Shown here: positions 33,970 to 44,176 of the stretch, in pieces
Numbering within the stretch: the first letter of the stretch is position 1
Layout: every line of letters starts with the position of its first letter
Assembly: GCF_016808335.1 (NCBI RefSeq)
Contig: NC_053144.1
Location: 57,366,195-57,430,194, forward strand
DNA: 64,000 nucleotides
Origin: Panicum virgatum
Taxonomy: Eukaryota > Streptophyta > Magnoliopsida > Poales > Poaceae
Reading direction: 5' to 3'
Position numbers and translations under genes: made by a program
The notes under the pieces: generated by a model
Told to the model about the DNA's origin: nothing
The model's database searches: none
What the model saw: only the letters and a program-made list of their open reading frames with translations

Positions 33970-34225
33970 GGCTGTGTTTAGTTCCAAAATTTCTCTCTCC
34001 AAACTTTACTATTCGCCTATTACATTAAATCTCTTGTCTCATGCATGGAGTATTAAATGTAGATAAATAAATAAACTAATTGTATAGTTTTGATCTACAC
34101 GACGAGACGAATCTTTTGAGCCTAGTTAGTTTATGATAGAACAACAATTATCACAAATAAATGAAAAGTATTACAATGTCCGATGTGACTTTTTTTACCA
34201 CTATTTTACGGATGTAAACCCAGCC
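33970..34225. mobile_element. MITE with GGCTGTGTTTAGTTCC ends, just 3' of the TPR gene
   Basis: The inverted ends are GGCTGTGTTTAGTTCC and GGATGTAAACCCAGCC, flanked by GAA on both sides (33967-33969 and 34226-34228). The interior has CATGCATGGAGTATTAAATG and ACGAATCTTTTGAGCC. It is the same family as 27497-27735, in the opposite orientation. Confidence 0.8.
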
Positions 34226-34228
34226 GAA

Positions 34229-35063
34229 TTCGAGTTGTTACCCTTTATCTCCTGCGGCAGGTTTTACGCTGAGACCTGCTCCGGTTACTGCCGTGTACAG
34301 TCCTTTTCCCTTGCTGATGGTTTTTACTCCGAGTCCAGAATCTGCACTCAGCCCCATGATCATACTGCCCTCATTGCTGCCTGCGCTGCGTTAAGCATCA
34401 TTGCTCCGTGGCTTCTTGCTCTGTTTTCACCATCCTCTTCCCCGGGTCGCATTCGCATCCGGCCAACGCGTCTGTTCAGAGTGCGGGGATGGGGGCGTGG
34501 CCGCACGTAAATGGTGCGCAGTGACCGATCGCGGGGGACTGCTGCCCCGGTCCTCCCTGCCATCCCTGCCATTTTCAGCGGCCTTGCGATTCGGTTGTGG
34601 TCTTGTGGATAGGGAGAGGAGGGAGAGGGAGGGAGGCCGGAACGGCCCGATGCGATCTAGCGCGGTGGCAGACTAGATGCCCCTCGGTTCTCGGCGCCTG
34701 CCTGCCGCCCGCTTTTGCAAGCAAGCGGAAAAGCCATCGCGTTTTCACCGGCGCCCCCCCGTCGTGGATAAAATCCCTGCCGCCGGGGACCCAAAGCTTT
34801 TCACTTTCCCCCGGCTCCCCGCCCGCCCGACCGCGTCCGTGTGGTCACGGAAAGCGAATGGTGATGGCCTCTGCACTGCAGTGCAGGCGCGAGGGAAGCG
34901 GCGAGAATTCACTCCCCGTCGCCGCAGCCGCTCGATGGCGTCACGGGAAAATATCTAGGCGGCTAGCGGAGCCACCTCGCCCGTGATCCGATCCGGGCCG
35001 TAGAAGGGCGGTATCCCGGCGTGATCTCGCGCCGTCCACGGCCCGGCTAATCGCCACCCGTGG
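34229..35063. other. GC-rich intergenic DNA, nothing identified
   Basis: Short ORFs without domains. No repeat boundary was found. Confidence 0.5.
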
Positions 35064-35073
35064 ACTCCAAACT

Positions 35074-35230
35074 AGGTGACAATTGGTAATCATTAGGTGT
35101 TCCTCCGACCCTCTGTAGTTCAAAATTTTATATTATTTCTTCAAAACCATATTTTAATTTGAAAAACTATATAAAATTTTGAACTAAAGAGGGTTGGAAG
35201 TGCACCTAAAAGTCACCAATTTACACCCCT
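35074..35230. mobile_element. Mutator-like foldback MITE
   Basis: The element is 157 bp and nearly all inverted repeat. The left arm, AGGTGACAATTGG and onward, mirrors the right arm, whose reverse complement is AGGGGTGTAAATTGG and onward. The arms share TTAGTTCAAAATTTTATA near the loop. An exact 10-bp duplication, ACTCCAAACT, flanks it (35064-35073 and 35231-35240), which fits Mutator-type insertion. Confidence 0.88.
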
Positions 35231-35404
35231 ACTCCAAACTAACCGGCTGACCTGATGGGTGAAGTGAACTGGTGAGGCGCTAGCCTGCCTGTGATTGCAT
35301 CAGGATTACGCGGGGGCGCCCTGGTGGCGTGGTGGCCGGTAGCGCCCGCGCCGTATTCGCCAGCCGATTCGTTGTCGCAGGGAAGGGCGAGAGGGCCCCC
35401 GCCC

Positions 35405-35926
35405 CAGGGTTTCATTTACCGACCGGACCGGCCAAATCGCCGGGGTCCGGTACCGGTATACCGGTCCGGTTTGGCCGGAAACCGGTCGAATTCAAATTTG
35501 AATTCAAAAAACTCAGTTTAACCGGTTCGTACCGGTATACCGACCGGTTAGACCGGTTTACCGGTCGGTTTGAATTCAAATCGAAATTTAAAATCGCATG
35601 TGTAACCGGTTTGGAACGGTTTACTGGCCGGTTTACCAAGTGGGTCTTAATGGCCGTCTCATTTTTTCCTTTTCTTTTTTGGTTTAACTTTAAATGCCCG
35701 AAAAGTATGATAAACGAACGAATTTTTGAGAAAAATTGACACCATTAGATTCGTCGCACCTTAAAGTATTTTTAGGAATTTTTTGAGAATTTTTCATCTT
35801 TTTTGAATTCAAATTGAATTTTGAATTTGGGCCGGTTTGGTACCGGCCCAAACCGGAACCAAACCAGACCGGTTCGACCGGTAACTGGTCAAACCGGATC
35901 GGTTCCCACCGGTTTTGTAAACCCTG
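35405..35926. mobile_element. Non-autonomous element of the CCGGTTTGACCGG hAT family, copy 3
   Basis: The ends are CAGGGTTTCATTTACCGACC and TTTTGTAAACCCTG. Flanking octamers around CCGCCCC match at 7 of 8 positions if the boundary is moved by one base. The core contains AAATGCCCGAAAAGTATGAT, matching copy 1, but lacks the segment of about 110 bp lying between the two TATACTAAA-type repeats in copy 1. Confidence 0.85.
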
Positions 35927-35934
35927 ACCGCCCC

Positions 35935-38900
35935 TGGGCTGGGCGTCGCCGATTCGATGGGGCCGCGCCTCGCCGTCGACCGTCGTGATGGTGGTGGGGA
36001 CGCACGGCGTCCATTGCTTAATGCCGCTTTGAGCTGGGCGCTCAGCCCTGGATCGATCGCCATTGGAGGGCGAGGTGATAAGACTGACGGTTGCGAGCGG
36101 AGCACGGTTGCGAGCCCGAGCCCGAGCCAAACCTACCATGTGCGGAGCCACGTGACCTGATCCACGAGCGAGGCATGGCCGCATGGCAGCGATCGTCACC
36201 CTCGCCTCGGGAGGCGCGTTTTGAATGATTAGCCGGAGCAGGAGGGGAGCTCGATTGGTTAATAACTTTTACTAATCCATGTCGGCCCGGATTAAGCCAC
36301 GAGCTGAGTACAGCGAGGAAGGGCATGATTAGCTTTTTTTTTGTCTACCCATCAGTGTAGTACTCCCGTACTTACCCGCACGTAAACAAACCAGAAACCG
36401 CGCCTTTAGTTTTTTGTTTGTTTTTTTACAGCGTCCGTGTCACACAAGTGTCGCGCCCCCGTAGGCTGCGTCGAGGCCGGGGAGCCTGCGTGATCTAGGG
36501 TTGGATCCCCTCTGCAGGCTTCGCTGCTGCTGCCGGTGAGGGATGGTCTGTGCCGACCTGGCTAAACAATGGCTCGTACCACGGAGAGGTACTCGGGTTA
36601 CTTTTCACGCCCTGGCAGCAGCAGGCAGGGGGATTAAGTTAAGCCCTGATGATGCAGCGTGACGGCACCGCGCAACGGATCGGTGGCATTTTTTTAAACA
36701 AACACAAAACTATACCACTCCTAAGGCTGCACCGACCACTTTTGTTTGGTCCGCTTGTGCGGTCTCGCGTGCGAATACGTACAGCTCGGGCGCACCGGCC
36801 ACGCCCCCGGCTCCGTCCGGGGTTAAAGTAAGCGCGAAAGATCTGCCGAAATCTAGCTCCCCCGGGGCGGGCATCGCGCCGATCGGATCGCTCGCCGGCC
36901 ATCGGCCGTGTCCACTTGGCTCTCACGAGAGCGCTCCACCCATTTTCTGCCGCTGCGGGCATAGCCGAGAACCGTCAGGCTACAACTGTACATATCTAGC
37001 CACCACGAGGCCACGACGTGGTGGCCGTTGCGATCGACCGGGCTCATAACGCAACGGTCAGGAAATGAAAAGAATATCACGACGTGGTGTGCTGGTAGCT
37101 AGGAGCACGGCGGTGGCAGGGCAACAGGTTGGCAGAGGGAGCCTCCGACGCGACGCGACGTGCCCCCCGGCGTTGTGGCGTGACGAGACGTCGAAGACGG
37201 ATGGACTGATGATTGCGCGATGATGATGATGACGACGGCATAAAGAAACGCGGGAGGGATGAGCTGTCCCCGGCGGCGGCTCTGACACGCGGGAGGGAAA
37301 ACACTTGTTTGACCGCGGCGCGCAGGACGACGGAGCAGCGAAGTTTGAAAACCCGCCGGCCAGGGTCAAGAAATGAAGAAACGCGACTAGCTTCAACAAT
37401 ATTTATGTATAAATTTTTTTTGTTCGGTTCGAAAATGCCGTGGCCGGGGCATATACCGTACCCCCCCCCGGCCAGCTGGGCACGCGCGCCGGCACATCCG
37501 CACATGACGGGAGCCCGGCGAGGGCCAGTAGGCGCGCATGGCGCCGCACTGTCTATGGAGAGCAGGAGAGGTGTGCAGGGGCGTGGTGTGGGCTCCACCG
37601 CGCCGCGCCCGACCGGCAACGGACGGTGAGAAGAGGCAACGGCTTGCTGATCTGTTTGTCGAATACGATGGGCTAGTCCGGCAGATCGCCGCCGCCGCCG
37701 TCGCTGATCGTCGCCCGGATCCTCTGCTCCCCCGCCGAGCAGCTTAGCTTGGGTAGGAAGGGTACTGTGGCGGCAAGTTGCGGCTCGCACGCACGCTGGG
37801 GATCCCGGCCGTTTAAGTTCCCGGGGGGCAGGCAGCGGCACCCCTGTCGTGCACGACACACCGTGACAGATCCGCCTGCCCGGCCTCCCTGGCTCCCACG
37901 ATCCGCCCGGCCCTCGCACGGTTTCCACATGGGCTTGCTGGGGAATGCAGGCGTCCGAGCGAACGGTAGGACGGTACGCCGCTTCAGAAAGCTCAGCTGC
38001 GCGTACGGGTACCCTACGGGCCACGGCGCGTCCCTGTGGACTTTGGCGTAAATCGCCAGCCCGTTCGCAGCGTGAGTGGATCTCTTGAGATCTGGATGAA
38101 TCAAAGTTAGCTACCGGCTACTACTACTAGTAGTAGTAGCAAGTACAGAGGACTGGGCGAGTCGCGTCGCCTTCAGTTCCACGGCGCCGATCGAGCCGGG
38201 CGCATTCAATCTGGTCGCGTTCCTTGCCAGGACGGGCGCACGGGCGTGTTAGTTCTGCCCCCACGCCGGACAGGATCACCCGGAGCTGCCTCGCCGCGAA
38301 CGAAACCAACAGTGTTCTGCGCTTGCACGAGACCGGCGCACGGGCGAGTTGAGCACCCAACACGCATTGGCCCGACCGGCCGGAACGCGCGTTGGCCCGC
38401 GGCGTGTGGTACGCACGCGTCTTCTCGATCCGGCGGCGGCCGCGGCGCCGTACGCCGAGGCCGGCAGCGGCCTCGACGCCCGTCCCCGTCCCACGGGGGC
38501 AGCACTTGTCCGGCCACGATTGGCCGGCCGGGACGACGCAGATGCATGCATATTCATTGATCCGCTCGATCATGCAGAAGCTCACAGCAAAGCCGTTTTT
38601 ACACTGACACCAGCTTTTTTTTTTGGCCCCTCGCCGGCGAACAAGGCTGCAGCGGAGGAGCAGTAGTTTACGGTTCGCCACGCGCGTCGCCGCGTGGGGG
38701 GTTGGTGAGTTCTTCTCGTTCCGGGCGGCAGCAGCAGGTCGCGCGCGCGCGCGCATGTCAACGACATGCCCGCACGGGGAGGAGAGCCGCGGGGTCGTTG
38801 GGTCCGCGCGTCGGCGCGTGGCTTTCCAAACCATCCCTTATTCCCGCTGTCTTCGAGGCGCCCGCGCGCCACCGCCGGCCGGCCGGCGAAGGGGAGGGGG

Positions 38901-39329
38901 GACAATTATGTATTTCGGAGCACTTTTGCAAACATTACAGCCTCTGGAATTGGTGAGGCCATCGATTGGGTTGCCTTCTGGCTGACGAACCAAGGGAGAA
39001 AGGCTATCATGGCTAGCTAGTTCGTTCGGATCGTGGTGCTCCATTGACATGCTCGCGGGCCGTCGCGTGTTCACTGTCCAACATGAGTCGTTTCGCAGAA
39101 GAGAGAAAATAAGCTGTCGTTGAGAACTACTAGCACATTCCGGCGCTGGTACTGTACTGAACTGCCTTGCGTAGTGCTTCGATGTGTAAAGAGCTAATAG
39201 CGATGGCACCAGCCCGTGTGATTTACTAGTTACTTTGCACCATGATGTCTTACAAGGCATGCACTAGAACCACACAGTATATACAACCACCCCACGAGAT
39301 TCCAAGTATATTTGGCGCCATTTTGTCTA
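35935..39329. other. GC-rich intergenic DNA, no gene supported
   Basis: Includes an inverted TAC/TAG triplet array at about 38120-38140 and a CG microsatellite near 38739-38754. The long minus-strand frame at 37077-38024 shows no domain and overlaps open frames on the other strand. Confidence 0.5.
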
Positions 39330-39334
39330 TTTCG

Positions 39335-39756
39335 TGTTATATTGTGATCCAAATTCATTATACAAGAAAAGACTCTCTAAATAGACATTTGAGATCTGAT
39401 GGGAGATTGTTGGAATTTGGACTTGGCCCATTAAATATTTCAGTTATTCCAAATAAATCACAAAGACCCATGTGGTGCAAATTTTTAATCCCACATTGCT
39501 AATAGAAGTTGAGGATACCATGTGACCCTCCTATATATCTAACCCATAGGCTGCACCAGAAAACATCAATCCGATTATTCCTCTTGAAAGCCGCCGCTAG
39601 GCGTTGTAAACACACACCCGATATAGTGAAGATTTGCTGGCTGACGCCTGTGGTTTTTGCCTTTCGCATTGGAAGAGTTTTCCACGTTAAATTCTCGTGT
39701 CTCCTGTGGTTTTGATCTTGTTGTTCTTCACCGTTTCTTTGTCGTCGTTTATAACA
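39335..39756 (+). repeat. 5' LTR of copia A
   Basis: 422 bp, TGTTATATTG to TTATAACA. It differs from the 3' LTR at roughly 40 positions. Confidence 0.92.
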
Positions 39757-39758
39757 AG

Positions 39759-39770
39759 TGGTACCAGAGC
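39759..39770 (+). other. Primer-binding site of copia A
   Basis: TGGTACCAGAGC, one mismatch from the usual initiator-Met tRNA complement, two bases after the LTR. Confidence 0.85.
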
Positions 39771-39788
39771 TTTGGCTAGGGTTCCACG

Positions 39789-42700
39789 ATGGCATCGACG
39801 AAGTATGATCTACCGCCGCTGGATTACAAGACGAGATTCTCGCTATGGCAAGTCAAGATGTGTGCTGTTCTGGTGCAATCTCAGGATCTTGATGACTGAT
39901 GAGGTGCTGGAAGGCTTCGGGAAGAAGAAGAAGGATGAGTGGACCGCTGAGGAAAAGCGGAGAGATCGTAAGGCCCTATCTCTGATTTAGCTTCATTTGT
40001 CTAATGATATTTTGCAAGAAGTGCTACAGGAAAAACATGCTGCAGAACTCTGGCTCAAACTGGAATCGATCTGCATGTCCAAGGATCTAACCAGTAAGAT
40101 GCATATGAAGTTGAAACTGTTCACGCTTAAAATGCAGGAGGGTGACTCAATGCTGAGTGACCTATATGTCTTCAAAGAAATCGTTGCCGACCTAGTGTCG
40201 ATGGAGGTCGAATATGATGATGAAGACTTAGGTCTTTTTTTGTTATGCTCTTTGTCCAGTTCGTATGCAAGTTTCCGTGACACCATATTATTAAGCCGTG
40301 ATGAACTAACCCTTGCTGTGAGGCACTCCAGTCTAGGGAAAAGATGAAAGGCATGGTGCAGGTTGATGGATCGTCCTCAAGGGGCAACGCTTTGCATGTT
40401 AGAGGCAGATCTGAGCATAGATCATCGAGCGACAATAACGATCGTTTCAAGAGCAATGATAGTAGAGGCCGCTCCCAGTCCAAAGGTCCCAAGAAAAAAT
40501 TATGTAAGTACTGCAAAAAGAAATCTCACAACATTGAAGAATGTTGGAAATTGCAGAATAAGGAGAAGAGGAAAAATAATTCTGATGGTAAGACTAGTGT
40601 TGCTTCTACTGCTGATAATTCTGAATCAGATTGTCTGGTTGTCTTTGCTGGTTGTGTTGCTAATCATGATGAATGGATATTTGATTCCGCATGTTCATTT
40701 CATATGTGCACTAACAGAGATTGGTTCAGTTCATATGAGCCTTTGTAGAATGGAGGTTTTGTGCGTATGGGAGATGATAACCTGTGTGAGATTGTGGGCA
40801 TCGGTTCTGTTCAGATCAAGACCCATGATGGCATGATTCGCACACTGAAGAATATGAGACATATACCATGGATGAAAAGAAATCTAATCTCGTTGAGCAC
40901 ACTTGACAAAGAAAGGCTCAAATACACTGGTTCAGGTAGAGTTGTAAAGGTATCAAAAAGGTTCTCTTGTATGTTTGCTGGGTAATCTCAATGCTTCAAA
41001 TTTATATGTTCTCAGAGGTAGTACTGCGCATGGTTCTGTTTCCGCTGTTGCTGCTGTTGTTAATAATTCTGAACCTAGTAAGACTGACATTTGGCATATG
41101 CGTCTTGGACATATGAGTGAGCTTGGCATGGCAGAATTGATGAAGAGAAACCTTCTGGATGGCTGCATTTTGAGTGGCAAGAAGTTATGCAAGCATTGTG
41201 TCTTTGGTAAGCACAAGATGGTAAAATTCAATACCTCTGTTCATATCACAAAAGATACACTTGATTATGTACATGCTGATTTATGGGGTCCTTCTCGTAA
41301 ACCTTCGTTTGGTGATGCTCGTTATATGCTTACCATTATTGATGATTACTCTAAAAGAGTGTGACCTTATTTTCTGAAAAACAAAGATGATACATTTGCT
41401 GCTTTTACAGAGTGGAAAGTCAAGATAGAAAGGCAAACTGAAAAGAAAGTCAAGGTACTTCGGACTGATAATGGTGGAAAATTCTGTTCAGATGCTTTTG
41501 ATGATTATTGCAAGAAGGAAGGCATTGTTAGGCATCACACCATCCCATACACTCCACAACAGAATGGTGTGGCCCAGCGCATGAATAGAACCATCATCTC
41601 GAAGGCTCGTTGCATGCTGTCCAACGCCCGCATGAGCAAGCATTTTTGGGCGGAGGCTGCTAACACTGCATGCTATTTAATCAACAGGTCGCCTTCTATT
41701 CCACTCAACAAGAAGACACCTATTGAGGTATGGTCTGGTACACCTGCAGATTATTCACACTTGAGAGTTTTTGGCTACACTGCTTATGCTCATATTGATA
41801 ATAGAAAATTAGAGCCTAGAGCTATTAAATGTCTGTTTCTTGGTTATGGTTCGGGAGTCAAAGGATATAAATTGTGGAATCCTGAAACTAGAAAAACTTT
41901 TATGAGCAGAAGTGTTGTTTTCAATGAGTCTGTGATGTTTACTGACAGCTTGACCATAGATGATGCTTTAGTTGAAAAATTGCAGCCACAAGTTAGTGTG
42001 CAGGTGGAGCTTATGGATGACCAGAAAAATGAAGTTGTTGGTAATAATATTTCAGACAATGTTCCTGATACTGTTCAGCAATCACCTCTAATTTCACAGT
42101 CTATTTTGTAATAAGAGGAGGATCTAGACGTACCAATTGCTCTTCGCAAGTCAAAGAGGAGTTGTGGACCTCCAAATTGTTTAATTGAGGAGTGTAATTT
42201 GACTTATTATGCTTTGAGTTGTGCTGAATAGGTGGAGGATGCTAGTGAGCCAGCAACTTATACTGAAGCCATTGATTCTGTTGATAAGGACAAGTGGATC
42301 TCAGCTATGCAGGAGGAGATGCAGTCCCTTGAGAAGAATGACACATGGGAGATTGTGCACATGCCTAAACAAAAGAATTTTGTCCGCTGCAAATTGGTCT
42401 TCAAAAGAAAGGAGGGTTTATCTCCTAGTGAGCCTCCAAGATTTAAGGCAAGGTTAGTTGCAAAAGGGTTCAGTCAGATTCCTGGTGTTGATTATAATAA
42501 TGTGTTCTCTTCAGTTGTCAAGCATAGTTCAATTCGTACTTTCTTTAGTATTGTTGCTATGCATGATCTTGAGCTTGAGCAGTTAGATGTGAAGACTGCA
42601 TTTTTACATGGAGAGCTTGAGGAGAAAATATACATGGATCAGCCAGAAGGATTCGTAGTGCCAGACAAGGAGAACTTTGTTTGCAAATTGAAAAAGTCCT

Positions 42701-43730
42701 TGTATGATTTGAAACAGTCCCCTCGTCAATGGTATAAAAGGTTTGATTCATTTATGTTGTCAAATGGCTTTAAAACATCTGAATATGATAGCTGTGTATA
42801 TATTAATATTGTTGATGGATGACCTATATACTTGCTGTTATATATTGATGACATGCTTATTGCTGCCAAGAGGAGAGTAGAAATCACTACATTGAAGAAA
42901 TTGTTGAGTAGTGAGTTTGATCTGAAGGATCTTGGTGCTGTTAAGAAAATTTTAGGTATGGAGATTACTAGAGACAGAAAATCTGATTTATTGTTTCTTA
43001 GTCAGCATAATTACATTAAAAAGGTTCTTCATCGTTTCATTATGCATGATTCAAAGCCAGTTAGTACTCCTATTGCACCTCACTTTAAATTGTCAACCGC
43101 TCAGTGTCCTAGTTCAGATGAGAATGTTGAATACATGTCAAAAATTTCTTATTCTAGTGCTGTTGGTTCTTTGATGTATGCCATGGTTTGCTCTCATCCA
43201 GATTTATCATATGCTATGAGTTTGGTCAGTAGATACATGTCTAATTCTAGTAAAGAATACTGGAAGGCAGTTCAGTGAATTTTCAGGTACCTCAGAGGAA
43301 TAGCAGATTCTTGTTTGAAGTTTGGGAGAACTGATCAGGGACTTATTGGTTATGTGGATTCAGATTATACTGCTAATTTGGATATGTGCAGGTCACTCAC
43401 AGAATATGTGTTCACTGTTGGCAGTTGTGCTGTGAGTTGGAAGGCTACTTTGCAGCCTGTTGTTGCTATGTCTACCACAGAAGTAAAATATATGGCTATT
43501 GCTGAAGTGTGTAAGGAGTCAGTTTGGCTGAAATGTTTGTTTGCTGAGCTTTGTGGAGTTGATTCTTGCATTGACCTATTATGTGACAGTCAGAGTGCTA
43601 TTTGTCTCACTAAAAATTAAATGTTTCATGAGAGAACAAAGTATATTGATGTCAAGTACCATTATGTTCGTGATGTCATCTCACAAGATAAATTAAAGGT
43701 CATGGTCCGATTTGTGCTACAAGAGAGAAT
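39789..43730 (+). pseudogene. Copia A gag-pol remnant
   Basis: The gag reading starts at ATG 39789 and includes the zinc knuckle CKYCKKKSHNIEEC near 40501. A protease-like WIFDSACSFHMC lies near 40675. Integrase contains the zinc-binding segment, HADLWGP and RTDNGG (41275-41480), and RT contains YIDDM near 42841. RNase H lies around 43330-43600. The frame is broken many times: a shift near 39895, TAG at 39988, a shift near 40340, TAG near 40746, a shift near 40975, TGA near 41362, further stops near 42109, 42820 and 43276, and TAA near 43618. The third catalytic residue of integrase, normally Glu in GVAER, is Gln here (GVAQR). The element cannot encode a working polyprotein. Confidence 0.93.
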
Positions 43731-43737
43731 TTGTCTC

Positions 43738-43748
43738 AAGGTGGAGTA
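43738..43748 (+). other. Polypurine tract of copia A
   Basis: AAGGTGGAGTA directly before the 3' LTR. Confidence 0.8.
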
Positions 43749-44171
43749 TGTTATATTGTTGTCCAAATTCATTACACAAGAAAAGACTCTCTAAATGAGC
43801 ATTTGAGATCTGGTGGGAGATTGTTAGAATTTGGGCTTGGCCCATTAAGTATTTCAGTTATTCCAAATAAATCCCAAAGACCCATGTGGTGCAAACTTTT
43901 AATCTCATATTGCTAGTGAAAGTTGAGGATACCATGTGACTCTCCTATATATCTAATCCATAGGCTGCACCAGATTAACATCAATCCGATTATTCATCTT
44001 ATAAGCCGCCGCTAGGCGTTGTAAACACACACCCGATATAGTGAAGATTTACTGACAGGTGCTCGTGATTTTTTCCTTTCGCATTGGAAGAGTTTTCCAC
44101 GTTAAATTCTCGTGTCTCCTGTGGTTTTGATTTTGTCGTTCTTCGCCGTTTCTTTCCCATCGTTTATAACA
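43749..44171 (+). repeat. 3' LTR of copia A
   Basis: 423 bp, TGTTATATTG to TTATAACA, followed by TTTCG. Confidence 0.92.
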
Positions 44172-44176
44172 TTTCG

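Larger units (their letters stand above)
39335..44171 (+). mobile_element. Ty1-copia retrotransposon A, complete but decayed
   Basis: A 4,837-bp element flanked by the 5-bp duplication TTTCG (39330-39334 and 44172-44176). It has two LTRs, a primer-binding site directly after the left LTR, and a polypurine tract directly before the right LTR. Domain order is gag, protease, integrase, reverse transcriptase, RNase H, which defines copia. LTR identity by eye is about 90%, so the insertion is old. Confidence 0.95.

Noticed and set aside
37077..38024. 315-residue minus-strand ORF
   Set aside because: Arg/Pro/Ser-rich translation without a recognisable domain, overlapped by open frames on the other strand. 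Composition artefact.
39335..39407. Apparent tandem LTR arrangement upstream of TGTTGGAATT in copia A
   Set aside because: I first took the LTR to start at 39408 and saw its upstream sequence repeated near 43750. The TTTCG duplication shows that the LTR actually starts at 39335, so the repeat is just part of the LTR.
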